Shown here: positions 6,580 through 15,500 of the stretch, in pieces
How the letters are laid out: every line of letters begins with the position of its first letter
Numbering within the stretch: the stretch's first letter is position 1
Assembly (NCBI GenBank): GCA_017882145.1
Contig: JADGQB010000009.1
Coordinates: 1 to 36,725, forward strand
Direction: 5' to 3'
Origin: Anaerolineales bacterium
GTDB lineage: Bacteria > Chloroflexota > Anaerolineae > Anaerolineales > Villigracilaceae
DNA length: 36,725 bases
Notes under the pieces: generated by a model
The model's database searches: none
The model's input: only the letters and a program-made list of their open reading frames with translations
What the model was told of the DNA's origin: nothing
Program-made: the position numbers and the translations under genes

Positions 6580-8097
6580 ATGAGAAAAATCATCCACTTT
6601 CCATGGTATCCATTCTTTTTTGCCTTATACCCGGTTTTATCGCTGCTCGCTCACAACCTAACACAGGTGAGTGAGAGTGCCGGTATCCGGTCTGTCCTGG
6701 CAGCTCTATTGGGAACAAGTCTTGTGTTCCTGCTTATGAGTCTGGTCCAGCGCTCATGGGTTCGGGGGGCATTCATCGCCGCAATCTGGACACTTCTGTT
6801 TTTCTCATACGGTCAAGTCTATGACCTGGTTTCATCGAAATGGAAAATCGCAACCCTGAGCGCCTGGATGCTGGGCATCTGGCTGCTCTTGTTGGTCGGA
6901 AGCCTGATCCTGGGCAGCTTGCGAAAGATCCATATCGAAGGAGCGAGCCTGATACTGAATGTTGTTTCAGCCGGGCTGGTAGTATATTGCCTGGCGCTCT
7001 TCTTAATGTGGTCTTTGAGAAAAACCCCGGCAGCCGCGGTAAATATCCCCGGCCCGGATCCGGCTCTGAGTGTTCCAGCGGGGAAGCAACTTCCGGATAT
7101 CTATTACATCATGCCGGAAGATTATGGCCGGGCTGACCTGCTCCAACAATATGACCAGATCGACGATAGTACCTTCATGCAATTCCTGAAGGATGCCGGG
7201 TTCTACGTTGCGCAATGCAGCCAGAGCAATTACGTCACTTCGGAATTATCCATCGGATCTTCCCTGAATATGGATTATCTACAAAACCTGGATCCCAAAT
7301 TCACTGCAGCCAACCTCGACCAGAGCCTGATCTGGAACGCGATCCGCTATAACGCAGTCTCAGCGGATCTGAAGAAGGCCGGTTATACGACTGTAGCCTT
7401 TGCCACCGGCTACGATTGGAGCGAGCTCAACAATGCGGATATTTACATAAGCCCCACACTGCTTTGGTCTGAAATGACCGGCTTCGAGACTTTACTGCTG
7501 CGTACAACCCCATTGAGACATTTGGAAGACCTGGGCCTGCTCAACCTGGATCAGTTGGATGGGGAGCGCTTCCGGGAACGGACTTTAATGGATTTCAACA
7601 GCGTTGGAACATTGTCCCAGATGCCCGGCCCCAAGTTCGTCTTCATGCAAATCATCGCCCCGCATCCCCCGTTTGTCTTTGCTTCGAACGGCGCGGACAC
7701 AAACGCGGCTACATTTATGAACGCGGAAAAGCAATACACCACAGAAAAATATGTTCAGGGATTCCGCAACGAGGTACCCTACCTCAACCAGATGCTTGAA
7801 ATGACCATCAACACCTTGATCAAGAAGTCCACCCGGCCGGTGGTCATCATTCTGCAGACCGACACCGGTCCCTGGCTGACCAGCGGAGCAGATCAGTTTA
7901 AAATCCTGAACGCCTATTACATGCCTGGGCATACCAACCAGCTCTATGCGGGGATTTCCCCGGTGAACACCTTCCGAACCGTCCTGGATGCTTACCTCAA
8001 TGCCAATTTACCACTGTTGCAGGATACGAGCTATTTTTCCCCGATTCCCCATATTTATGATTTTTCGGTTGTACCCAACCCATGTGCGAGTAATTAA
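6580..8097 (+). CDS. Membrane protein with sulfatase/alkaline phosphatase-like domain
   Basis: The 505-residue protein has an N-terminal part with about five membrane helices (to about 155), then a globular domain of the sulfatase/LTA-synthase superfamily. Recognisable parts are PDIYYIMPEDYGR, SNYVTSELSIGSSLN, PHPPFVF, a core strand ending LQTDTGPW, then LNAYYMPG and ISPVNTFR. From memory of this membrane-sulfatase group, the usual motifs are LDGYGR and SDHGP. Here the first metal Asp aligns with Glu (or is shifted), and the His of the D-H pair is Thr. It may therefore be an inactive or altered enzyme. If active, it would act on envelope phosphodiesters or sulfate esters outside the cell. It is transcribed alone. 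Confidence 0.75.
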   Translation: MRKIIHFPWYPFFFALYPVLSLLAHNLTQVSESAGIRSVLAALLGTSLVFLLMSLVQRSWVRGAFIAAIWTLLFFSYGQVYDLVSSKWKIATLSAWMLGIWLLLLVGSLILGSLRKIHIEGASLILNVVSAGLVVYCLALFLMWSLRKTPAAAVNIPGPDPALSVPAGKQLPDIYYIMPEDYGRADLLQQYDQIDDSTFMQFLKDAGFYVAQCSQSNYVTSELSIGSSLNMDYLQNLDPKFTAANLDQSLIWNAIRYNAVSADLKKAGYTTVAFATGYDWSELNNADIYISPTLLWSEMTGFETLLLRTTPLRHLEDLGLLNLDQLDGERFRERTLMDFNSVGTLSQMPGPKFVFMQIIAPHPPFVFASNGADTNAATFMNAEKQYTTEKYVQGFRNEVPYLNQMLEMTINTLIKKSTRPVVIILQTDTGPWLTSGADQFKILNAYYMPGHTNQLYAGISPVNTFRTVLDAYLNANLPLLQDTSYFSPIPHIYDFSVVPNPCASN

Positions 8098-8112
8098 TCT
8101 GATATAGGGAAC

Positions 8113-8140
8113 CGTAGGTCGAGATTAATCTCGACCTACG
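8113..8140. terminator. Perfect 28-base palindrome between convergent genes
   Basis: CGTAGGTCGAGATT is followed at once by its exact reverse complement, giving an 11-12 bp stem with a small TTAA loop. It lies 16 bases after the sulfatase-like gene and contains the stop codon of the Nudix gene coming from the other side. It can serve as a two-way terminator, although neither side has a long T tract. Palindromes of this style are also known as dispersed repeats in bacterial genomes; only one copy is present here. Confidence 0.55.
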
Positions 8141-8606
8141 AGTGTACGAATGGGTGGAATGTAACCGTGTGGCTCTGCATTTCATCCCCGTCATAGACAA
8201 ACCTTGCCGAGAAGAAATGGCCCTGCCGGATCCAGGGCAAGAAGATGTGGTCACTCGGCCAGAGCGGCAGAGACTCAATCTGGTCGTCTGGAATCCATTG
8301 TAGATAGCCTTCTCTGTTTTCGCGCAATTCGCCGGTGAAATCCTGGGCTGCAAAAACGAATACATACCAGTCATCCCCCTTAAAGCCCGCGAATATCAAC
8401 AATCCGCACAGGCGGGGGGATTGTATCTCCAGCCCGGATTCCTCACGCACCTCGCGCGTAACACACTGCTCGGGACTCTCACCTGGCTCGAACTTGCCAC
8501 CCAGGCCATTCCATTTGCCGAGGTGGATATCATCTGCACGCTTGATGCGGTGGAGCATTAGCGTGTGACCGGCATGCTGGAGGTAGCACAGGGTGGCAAG
8601 GATCAT
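8136..8606 (-). CDS. Nudix hydrolase (MutT/NUDT1-like)
   Basis: The protein is 156 residues long with a full Nudix box starting at GGKFEPGESPEQ and ending REVREESGLE, which fits GX5EX7REUXEEXGU. The preceding GLGGK and the C-terminal stretch QIESLPLWPSDHIFLPWI resemble 8-oxo-dGTP or 2-hydroxy-ATP diphosphatases of the MutT/NUDT1 kind. It probably cleans damaged nucleotides from the pool in the cytoplasm; the exact substrate cannot be told from sequence. Its ATG overlaps the stop of the transporter gene by four bases, so the two are translated together. The link in function is unclear. Confidence 0.85.
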   Translation of the reverse strand: MILATLCYLQHAGHTLMLHRIKRADDIHLGKWNGLGGKFEPGESPEQCVTREVREESGLEIQSPRLCGLLIFAGFKGDDWYVFVFAAQDFTGELRENREGYLQWIPDDQIESLPLWPSDHIFLPWIRQGHFFSARFVYDGDEMQSHTVTFHPFVHS

Positions 8607-9973
8607 TCGTTTGGGGTTGCGGCGTGCCGAGCGGCAATTTCTGCGCGGGTTTTTGCATGGCTGGAGCGGCTGAGAGGGTAGAAAATGGCGAACGCAATCC
8701 CGCCCAGCAGGAGCACCGAAGGTACCGGGCCCATTAGAATACGGATGGCCAGGATGGCGGAAGGTTTTTGCACGACTGCGTTGGAAACGTAACCACTCCT
8801 ATCCAAAACCAGCAAGGTGAGCGGTATGGCAATGGATGAGGCGATTTTCTTGAAAAGCGAGACCAAGCTGTAGAAGACGCCTTCATGGCGTTGGCCGGTA
8901 GCCAATTCATCCACCTCGACTGCATCCGGGATGATGGCCCAGGTGAGCACGTGGATGGCGGAGACGCCGATGCCGGCCAGAACTGCCATAACCAGGATCA
9001 ACGGCAAGCCTGAGGTTGGACTGAGGAAAATCAAGGTGCACATAATCGTGGAGAGGAAGATCATCCCGACGATATAGGCTTTGCGTTTATCGGTTTTTTG
9101 GGAAATCCAGTTCCATAAGGGTAGTACGAGCAGAGCAGTGATGAAAATGGCTCCCAGGATGAGGTCGCTCTGCCCTTCCATTTTCATGCGGTACTTTAGA
9201 AAGAAAAGCAGGAACGCCTGGATAATATCTGCAGCTGTCCAGGTGAAGAGGAATATCCCGGCGGCAAACAGGAAAGGCCGGTTCTTCCAAACGGCCCGAA
9301 AGGAATCACGCAGCCCGGGTTGAGACAGGGCGAAATTCTCAGGTCTCTCGCGAGTCCCGAAGAAAGTGAGCACCAGGGGCAGGGCGCAGGCTGCGCCAAA
9401 GATAATGCCCATGCCGAAAACGCGCCCAGAATTTTCAGGACGCATCGTACCGATGATCAGAAGAGGGACGATAAAAGCTACCAGGCTGCCAAGAATGGAA
9501 AAGGCCATGCGGAAAGTTGTCAGAGATGTACGCTCGTCATAATCCGGGGTCAGTTCGGGGGTCAGGGCTGCGTAGGGCATGGTGACGAATGTATAAGATG
9601 TATCGAACAGGAAATATGCAACTGCATAATAAGCTGCCAGCAGGAACTGATTGTCGGTTGGCGGTCGGTACCACATCATGGCAAACATCAGTCCGAAGGG
9701 GATGAAACCAATCAACAGGAAGGGCCGCCGGCGCCCCCAGCGGGTGCGAGTCCGGTCAGTCAGGAAGCCGATCAACGGGTCATTGATATAGTCCCAGGTG
9801 CGACCGATAAAAATGGCCGCCGCCGCGTAAACAGGTTTCAACCCGACCACGTCGGTCATGAAGATCGCAAACAGTACCTGCATGGTCGTGTCGGTGCAAG
9901 CGAAGCCGAAGTCACTGATACCGTAAAGTAATTTGGACAGGCGGGGAAGACGGTCCTGGATGGCGGTGGTCAT
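8603..9973 (-). CDS. GPH/MelB-type MFS sugar:cation symporter
   Basis: This 456-residue protein with about 12 membrane helices is a member of the glycoside-pentoside-hexuronide (GPH) branch of the major facilitator superfamily. The family signature is clear between helices 2 and 3: TWDYINDPLIGFLTDRT followed by RTRWGRRRPF. GPH carriers bring sugars or glycosides in with Na+ or H+. The substrate cannot be predicted, and no sugar-degradation gene is adjacent. Upstream on the minus strand, GGAGAGCCTCC lies before the ATG. It is followed directly by the overlapping Nudix gene. Confidence 0.88.
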   Translation of the reverse strand: MTTAIQDRLPRLSKLLYGISDFGFACTDTTMQVLFAIFMTDVVGLKPVYAAAAIFIGRTWDYINDPLIGFLTDRTRTRWGRRRPFLLIGFIPFGLMFAMMWYRPPTDNQFLLAAYYAVAYFLFDTSYTFVTMPYAALTPELTPDYDERTSLTTFRMAFSILGSLVAFIVPLLIIGTMRPENSGRVFGMGIIFGAACALPLVLTFFGTRERPENFALSQPGLRDSFRAVWKNRPFLFAAGIFLFTWTAADIIQAFLLFFLKYRMKMEGQSDLILGAIFITALLVLPLWNWISQKTDKRKAYIVGMIFLSTIMCTLIFLSPTSGLPLILVMAVLAGIGVSAIHVLTWAIIPDAVEVDELATGQRHEGVFYSLVSLFKKIASSIAIPLTLLVLDRSGYVSNAVVQKPSAILAIRILMGPVPSVLLLGGIAFAIFYPLSRSSHAKTRAEIAARHAATPNE

Positions 9974-10171
9974 GCTGGAGGCTCTCCTGTGATCGCGAAT
10001 GAGTTTCAGGTGCTATGAGATAAAACCCACGTTTTTGGTTTCGATGTGCTAATGCAGGCGCAATTATAAGCGTTGGAGAGAAAGCGAGAAACATTTCATC
10101 TGACTTATTCTCCACAGAGTAAATACAATCCGACCTGTAGTCTGGGATGAGGTGAAAATATTAAATCAAAC

Positions 10172-10191
10172 GGGCGAGTGAAAACTCGCCC
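10172..10191 (-). terminator. Intrinsic terminator of the GltD-like gene
   Basis: GGGCGAGT and ACTCGCCC form a perfect 8 bp stem around a four-base loop, 33 bases past the stop of the gltD-like gene. On the minus strand it is followed by a moderately T-rich stretch (GTTTGATTTAA). The same hairpin on the plus strand has no gene to end. Confidence 0.7.
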
Positions 10192-10223
10192 ATTGGTTTA
10201 ACTTTCTCGTTCCGGTAAATTAA

Positions 10224-11660
10224 TTAAATGACTTTCAAGTATTTATCAATGGCCAGAGCGGCTTTCCGACCGCCAACCATGGCTGTAACAACCAGGTCCG
10301 GCCCGGTGACACCATCTCCGGCGGCGAAAACTCCCGGTCGGGTGGTGGCGCCGGTCTCTTTATCCACGACGCTAACAAGACCATAATCGTGGGTCTCGAG
10401 GCCGGGTGTGGTTTTGCCGAGGATGGGGTCCGGCCAGTAGCCGAGGGCCTTGATGGCGGTGTCCACAGCGATGGAGAAATTGGAGCCTTCCACCGGGACC
10501 GGTTTCCGCCGGCCTTTGGCATCCGGATCCCCCAGGCGCATTTCGATGCACTCAATGGCTGCCAGGCGACCATCCTCACCCGCAATGAATTTCACCGGCT
10601 GGGTCAGGAAGCGGAATTTGGCGCCTTCCTCTTTCGCCATCTGGCGGTCTTTTTTACCACCGGGCATTTCCTTTTCAGTACGACGATAAAGACAGGATAC
10701 TTCCTCTGCACCCAGGCGCAGGGCTGAGCGCAGGCAATCGGAGGCCGTATCTCCGCCGCCTATCACCACCAAATGCTTTCCGATCGCTGGACGCTCGCGC
10801 TTGTCTTCGGGAAGAAGATTAAGCTCGGTATTGGCGCGCATCAGAAAATCGGTGCCTTCGTACACGCCCGGCAGATCCTCACCCGGGATCTCCATTCTGG
10901 CATCAATACCGGTTCCCACACCGACAAAGACTGCGTCAAAGCCTTCTTTGAACAGATCATCGATCGTTTTATTTTTTCCAATGTATGTGTTGCCAACAAA
11001 CCTGGCTCCGGCCTTTTCAAAATCGCTCCAGCGACAGAAGAAGACTTCCTTGGCGAGTTTGAAGTTCGGGATACCATAGACCAGCAATCCGCCGGGAGCC
11101 GGCTTGGAGTCGAAGAAGGTGACAGAATGTCCCTGTTGGAATAGCTGCTCGGCGCAACCCAATCCGGCCGGGCCGGCACCAACAATGGCCACTTTCCTGC
11201 CGGTCGGTTTGCTGACCGGGATGGCTACACCAGCCGTTTTGCGTTCATAGCAAGTCACGAAGGTTTCCAGGGGACCGCAAAGGACCGGTTCCTGGGTTTT
11301 GTTGAGAGCGCAGGAACCCTGGCATAGCTGATCTTGCGGGCAAACGCGTGAGCAGATTTCCGGCAGGGAAGAAGTCTGGCGGTATAACTGGGCGGCTTCA
11401 ACATAACGACCCTGCTCAATCAGCCACATGGCGGACGGGATGTCGTTGTGGGCGGGGCAGGCCAACATGCAGGGAGCCGGATCAGGACAATGAATGCAAC
11501 GCGAGGCCTCCAGCATAGCCCGGTCCGAGTCAAGAGGGATGATCACGTCACCGAAATCGCAGACGCGTTCCGTGGGTGGACGCAGTGACAGGTCCTGGTA
11601 AGGCATATAAACGCGCGCTTTGCGGTCAATCTCCAAATGTTCACTCGGAATCGTTTGCAT
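10224..11660 (-). CDS. gltD: GltD-like NADPH-dependent oxidoreductase (glutamate synthase small-subunit family)
   Basis: The protein has 478 residues, the usual GltD length. The N-terminal domain carries the cysteine-rich 4Fe-4S binding motifs (CIHCPDPAPCMLACP; CSRVCPQDQLCQGSC). The FAD site is GAGPAGLGCAEQL (about 156-168), the NADPH site GGGDTASDCLRSAL (about 299-312), and the C-terminus has AAGDGVTGPDLV. GltD passes electrons from NADPH to the large glutamate synthase subunit, but no gltB is present here. The protein could instead serve another partner, as in NfnB or dihydropyrimidine dehydrogenase relatives. GGAGG lies 7-8 bases before the ATG. It is a single-gene unit with its own terminator. 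Confidence 0.85.
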   Translation of the reverse strand: MQTIPSEHLEIDRKARVYMPYQDLSLRPPTERVCDFGDVIIPLDSDRAMLEASRCIHCPDPAPCMLACPAHNDIPSAMWLIEQGRYVEAAQLYRQTSSLPEICSRVCPQDQLCQGSCALNKTQEPVLCGPLETFVTCYERKTAGVAIPVSKPTGRKVAIVGAGPAGLGCAEQLFQQGHSVTFFDSKPAPGGLLVYGIPNFKLAKEVFFCRWSDFEKAGARFVGNTYIGKNKTIDDLFKEGFDAVFVGVGTGIDARMEIPGEDLPGVYEGTDFLMRANTELNLLPEDKRERPAIGKHLVVIGGGDTASDCLRSALRLGAEEVSCLYRRTEKEMPGGKKDRQMAKEEGAKFRFLTQPVKFIAGEDGRLAAIECIEMRLGDPDAKGRRKPVPVEGSNFSIAVDTAIKALGYWPDPILGKTTPGLETHDYGLVSVVDKETGATTRPGVFAAGDGVTGPDLVVTAMVGGRKAALAIDKYLKVI

Positions 11661-12002
11661 AAATACCTCCGGCCAATACCAACAAACTCACACTAATTTG
11701 ATATATATAATACTCAATCTAAGGCTCTTCACACAGGTGACTATGTCATCATTGGTTGCGACGTTTATCACAATGTGAGTTATGTAAAAAGTTCATAAGA
11801 ATAATCGATTTTAAGCTTCCGGCATACCCAGGGGTGGTGTAAAATCATAATTCGATTGGTTCGTCTGGCGTTGTACCATCATAAGTGCCGGGTGGAGACT
11901 TGTTTCAAGCATTCATCAGACTCGGGTTGCGTACAAACATTGTATCCCATTGCGATTCGGGTGAACCATGAAATCTTAACTCATTGATTAAGGAAGTTAC
12001 GA
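11661..12002. other. Divergent intergenic region
   Basis: These 342 bases separate the gltD-like gene (-) from the efflux operon (+) and must hold both promoters. The part near 11700-11720 is AT-rich (TATATATAAT) and could be the gltD -10 region. A short perfect palindrome TCACA-A-TGTGA lies at 11768-11778. No coding frame with support is visible. Confidence 0.5.
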
Positions 12003-13469
12003 ATGGAAAAGCAAACGAAAAAACCGAAGAAATCCCGGTTGGGGAGATGGATATTCATTGGTGTCGCAGTCGTGGCGGTTGTGGCGATCGGGGCATATTT
12101 CATAAATAAACGCAACAGCAGCACTACTGCAACCCAGTACCAGACGGTTCAGGCTGAGAAGGGTACATTGACGGCCACGATCGGGGCGACCGGGACCGTT
12201 CGATCCAACCAATCTGCAATCCTGACCTGGCAAAACGCCGGCACCATAGACAATATAAACGTCAAACCTGGAGACCAGATCAAAACTGGGGATATCCTGG
12301 GCAATGTACTCCTGCCAAGCGTGACCCAGAGTACCCTGGAATCCAACCTGGTCACCGCCCAGGAGAACCTGGTCGAGTTGACTTCTCCGGAAGCAATTGC
12401 AAGTGCCAAATTGGCTGTAACTACTGCGCAGACAGATTTAATCAATGCTCAATCAAAGTTAAACAATACGCAGTACTGGAAGAATGATGCGTTGATCCAG
12501 AATTATTATGCCAATTTTGTGATCGCCAAGGCGAATCTGGACAAGGCCCAGTCAACCTACGATAATGCGCATGTAGGGCAATACATTAACAACACCAGTG
12601 ATGCAGCCCTTTACCAGGCGCTCTATAATGCCCAACAAGCATACGACAATGCCAAGTATTATTACAGCGTGTATTCTCAGAAACCGACCCAACGACAAAT
12701 GGATGAAGCCCAGGCGAATCTGGACCTGGCGACTGCCACGCTGAAAAATGCCCAGGATTACGTGGCGGCATTGACCGGCGGGGTTGTACCTACAGATGCC
12801 ACCGGGACAGATTTACTCAAGTTCAACCAGGCCAAGCTGGCAGTCCAGACTGCACAGGCCAACCTGGATGCGGCCAAGCTAACCGCTCCGTTCTCCGGGA
12901 CGGTCACCGAAGTCAGTGGGATGGCGGGCGACCAGGTGGTCCCCGGGACGAAAGCATTCCGTATTGATGATCTATCCCAAATGAAGGTGGATGTACAGGT
13001 TTCGGAAGTGGATATCAACAGCGTGCAGGTCGACCAGCCGGTGACGCTCACTTTTGATGCGATCGCGGGCAAAAGCTACACCGGAAAGGTTTCGGAAGTG
13101 GCCCAGGCGGGAGATACCGTCCAGGGTGCGGTTAACTTTACGGTTACCGTGGTTTTAACGAACACGGACAAAAGCGTCAAACCGGGAATGACCGCCGCAG
13201 TGACCATTACGGTCGAACAGATCAATAACGTGCTACTGGTGCCGAACCGGGCAGTACGCCTGGTGAACAACCAGCGGGTGGTGTACGTCCTGCGTAACGG
13301 GCAACCCGTGGAAGTGAATGTCACCCTAGGAGCCTCTTCTGACACGACGAGCGAAGTTGTCTCCAGCAACTTGAATGCCGGCGATCTCATTATCCTTAAC
13401 CCGCCCTCGACTTTGTTCAACCGGCCCAGCGGCGGTGGCGGTGGTGGACCCTTTGGCGGAGGTCTTTAA
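12003..13469 (+). CDS. MacA/HlyD-type periplasmic adaptor of an efflux system
   Basis: The protein has 488 residues. One N-terminal membrane helix (about 15-35) is followed by a lipoyl/barrel-sandwich half (GTVRSN; VKPGDQIKTGD), a long helical hairpin rich in Ala, Gln and Asn (about 115-270), the second lipoyl half (APFSGTVTEV), a beta barrel and a membrane-proximal domain. This is the order of MacA and RND adaptors. The C-terminus is a glycine-rich tail (GGGGGG). In MacAB systems the adaptor links the ABC permease to export outside. In a monoderm or Chloroflexota envelope the route may differ. AAGGAAG precedes the ATG, and the stop overlaps the ATPase start. Confidence 0.88.
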   Translation: MEKQTKKPKKSRLGRWIFIGVAVVAVVAIGAYFINKRNSSTTATQYQTVQAEKGTLTATIGATGTVRSNQSAILTWQNAGTIDNINVKPGDQIKTGDILGNVLLPSVTQSTLESNLVTAQENLVELTSPEAIASAKLAVTTAQTDLINAQSKLNNTQYWKNDALIQNYYANFVIAKANLDKAQSTYDNAHVGQYINNTSDAALYQALYNAQQAYDNAKYYYSVYSQKPTQRQMDEAQANLDLATATLKNAQDYVAALTGGVVPTDATGTDLLKFNQAKLAVQTAQANLDAAKLTAPFSGTVTEVSGMAGDQVVPGTKAFRIDDLSQMKVDVQVSEVDINSVQVDQPVTLTFDAIAGKSYTGKVSEVAQAGDTVQGAVNFTVTVVLTNTDKSVKPGMTAAVTITVEQINNVLLVPNRAVRLVNNQRVVYVLRNGQPVEVNVTLGASSDTTSEVVSSNLNAGDLIILNPPSTLFNRPSGGGGGGPFGGGL

Positions 13470-14146
13470 TGGAAGACCCCGTAATCATAGCCAACGGTCT
13501 GACCAAAGTCTATAAGATGGGTGAACAGGAAGTCTCCGCATTATGCGGCGTCTCCTTGAAGATCGAACGCGGCGAAGTGGTCTCCATCATGGGACCCTCC
13601 GGCTCGGGCAAGTCCACTTTGATGAACATCCTGGGCTGCCTGGATCTGCCCACCTCCGGCGAATACAGCCTGGATGGCGAGGAAGTCTCGGAGCTCACAG
13701 ATGACCAATTGGCCGATATCCGCAACCGCAAAGTGGGTTTCGTCTTCCAAAGTTTTAATTTGCTTAACCGGACGACGGCGCTCGCGAATGTTGAACTGCC
13801 GCTGCGCTATGCCGGAATAACCAAGGGCAAGCGTGAGCAGGCTTTGGAGGCGCTCGAAGCCGTTGGCCTTAAGGAACGTGTGATGCACCGGCCAACCGAG
13901 CTTTCCGGCGGACAGCAGCAGCGGGTTGCGATCGCACGTGCACTGGTCAACAACCCTGCGATCATTATGGCAGACGAGCCGACCGGCAACCTTGACTCAA
14001 AAGTAGGCAAAGAGATCATGGCCTTGCTGCTCGACTTGAACCGAAAAAAAGGTACCACGCTAATCATCATCACCCACGACCCGACCGTGGCGCAGCAGAC
14101 GCAGCGCGTTATCCATTTGCGGGATGGGATGGTTGAGGTCGTATGA
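13469..14146 (+). CDS. ABC transporter ATPase (MacB/LolD-type)
   Basis: This 225-residue ATPase has all nucleotide-binding motifs: Walker A GPSGSGKST (about 41-49), Q-loop VFQSFNLL, signature LSGGQQQRVAIARAL (about 144-158), Walker B IIMADEP (about 169-175) and the switch His in ITHD. Length and sequence match the stand-alone ATPases of MacB, LolD and FtsE. It powers the permease encoded next, together with the MacA-like adaptor before it. Its start overlaps the adaptor stop by one base and its stop overlaps the permease start by four bases. The three proteins are therefore made as a unit. Confidence 0.93.
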   Translation: MEDPVIIANGLTKVYKMGEQEVSALCGVSLKIERGEVVSIMGPSGSGKSTLMNILGCLDLPTSGEYSLDGEEVSELTDDQLADIRNRKVGFVFQSFNLLNRTTALANVELPLRYAGITKGKREQALEALEAVGLKERVMHRPTELSGGQQQRVAIARALVNNPAIIMADEPTGNLDSKVGKEIMALLLDLNRKKGTTLIIITHDPTVAQQTQRVIHLRDGMVEVV

Positions 14147-15375
14147 ACATAGGACAATCCATTGTTGAGGCCCTGGAAAGCCTGAATGCCAATCGTTTGC
14201 GCTCCGGCCTGACGATGTTGGGCATCATCATCGGCGTAGGGGCGGTGATTGCCATGCTCTCGGTAGGACAGGGTGCACAATCGACGATCACGGGTGCGAT
14301 CAGTGGGATCGGGACCAATTTGCTGTTTGTGACCTCCGGAAATCGAGTCCAAGATGTGCGCAATCCACGCCCGCTGACGATGGCAGATGCACAGGCGATT
14401 GCTGACCCGCTGGTCTCTCCAGATGTGGCTGCCGTTGCTCCGAGCATTGAGGGGAGCGCGGAAGTCAGCGTGGCGAACGGAAAGACGACCACCAATAATA
14501 TTACCGGGGTTACGCCCGATTATTTCTTGATGCAGAATTATGCCGTGACGGAAGGCGCATTCATATCCCAGGACCAAATTCTGGGGGAGGCTTCGGTGGT
14601 TGTAATCGGCCCCGGTATTGCGGATAAATTGTTTGGCCGGCACGATGGCCTGGTGGGTGAGACCATCCGGCTGAATGGACAGCCCTTTCGCGTAATCGGC
14701 ATTACCGCATCCAAAGGAGGCGGGTCTTTCGGCAGCCAGGATAATAATATATTCGTTCCGATCAGTACTGCCCAGGCACGCTTGATCCATCGTACGTTTG
14801 TCAATGAAATCGATATTGTCTACGTACAAGCAACCAGCGCCGAGACGGTCTCACAGGCCACCGATGAGGTCACGCAGGTATTAAGGCAGCGCCACCATAC
14901 TCCGATCGGGATCGATGATTTCACCATCTTTTCACAAAAGGATATCCTCTCGATCGCCACGACCGTTACGGGCGTGTTCACTATTTTTATCGGCGGCATA
15001 GCCGGAATATCCCTGTTGGTGGGAGGAATCGGCATTATGAACATTATGCTGGTTTCGGTGACCGAACGGACGCGCGAAATTGGCCTGCGCAAGGCTCTGG
15101 GTGCGCGCAAACGAGATATCCTGGTCCAGTTCCTGACCGAATCATCCCTGCTCAGCCTGTTTGGGGGTGTGATTGGGATCGGCCTGGGTTGGGCGCTGGC
15201 GATTTTGGTCGGGCGGATCGCTACAGCCAGCGGCAACCCGTTCAGTCCGACGGTCAACCTGAGCTCGATCCTGCTGGCGACGCTTTTCTCAGCGGCGGTG
15301 GGACTGTTCTTTGGGATCTACCCGGCCAACCGGGCAGCCAGTCTCGAGCCGGTGGAAGCGCTGCGGTACGAGTGA
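14143..15375 (+). CDS. ABC transporter permease (MacB/FtsX-type)
   Basis: The 410-residue permease has the MacB topology. One N-terminal helix (about 20-42, with LRSGLTMLGIIIGVGAVIAM) is followed by a large exported MacB_PCD domain (about 50-270) and three C-terminal FtsX-type helices (about 285-400). The conserved stretch GIGIMNIMLVSVTERTREIG is present. MacB-type permeases work mechanically on the adaptor to move peptides, macrolides, siderophores or lipids out; the substrate is unknown here. No outer-membrane TolC gene is nearby, which fits a Chloroflexota-type envelope. Confidence 0.9.
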   Translation: MNIGQSIVEALESLNANRLRSGLTMLGIIIGVGAVIAMLSVGQGAQSTITGAISGIGTNLLFVTSGNRVQDVRNPRPLTMADAQAIADPLVSPDVAAVAPSIEGSAEVSVANGKTTTNNITGVTPDYFLMQNYAVTEGAFISQDQILGEASVVVIGPGIADKLFGRHDGLVGETIRLNGQPFRVIGITASKGGGSFGSQDNNIFVPISTAQARLIHRTFVNEIDIVYVQATSAETVSQATDEVTQVLRQRHHTPIGIDDFTIFSQKDILSIATTVTGVFTIFIGGIAGISLLVGGIGIMNIMLVSVTERTREIGLRKALGARKRDILVQFLTESSLLSLFGGVIGIGLGWALAILVGRIATASGNPFSPTVNLSSILLATLFSAAVGLFFGIYPANRAASLEPVEALRYE

Positions 15376-15384
15376 AAGATATTA

Positions 15385-15412
15385 GCTGTCAGTTATCAGA
15401 TGTCAGCTATCA
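15385..15412 (+). repeat. Short imperfect tandem repeat
   Basis: Two 14-base units, GCTGTCAGTTATCA and GATGTCAGCTATCA, stand side by side and agree at 11 or 12 of 14 positions. They lie just after the permease stop codon. They may be the remainder of a simple repeat; no function is assigned. Confidence 0.5.
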
Positions 15413-15432
15413 GTAAGAGCTAAAAAAAGGTT

Positions 15433-15466
15433 ATGGTGTCCATAGGTTGAAGCCCGTGGGCACCAT
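15433..15466 (+). terminator. Probable terminator of the efflux operon
   Basis: ATGGTGTCCA (15433-15442) pairs with TGGGCACCAT (15457-15466) over 10 bp with one G-U pair and a 14-base loop, and TTCTT follows. It lies about 60 bases after the permease gene and 34 before the acetyltransferase start. It can end transcription of the efflux operon, though the T tract is weak. Confidence 0.5.
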
Positions 15467-15500
15467 TTCTTGATAAGACGGTGATGGAAAGGGAATCGCT

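Noticed and set aside
11768-11778. TCACA-A-TGTGA palindrome as a CRP/FNR-type site
   Set aside because: CRP sites have TGTGA first and a six-base gap; here the halves are in the opposite order with one base between. Kept only as a note in the spacer entry.
13807-14829. A 340-residue open frame on - across the ABC ATPase and permease genes
   Set aside because: It spans the boundary of two clear coupled genes on the other strand; its length comes from codon bias of those genes.
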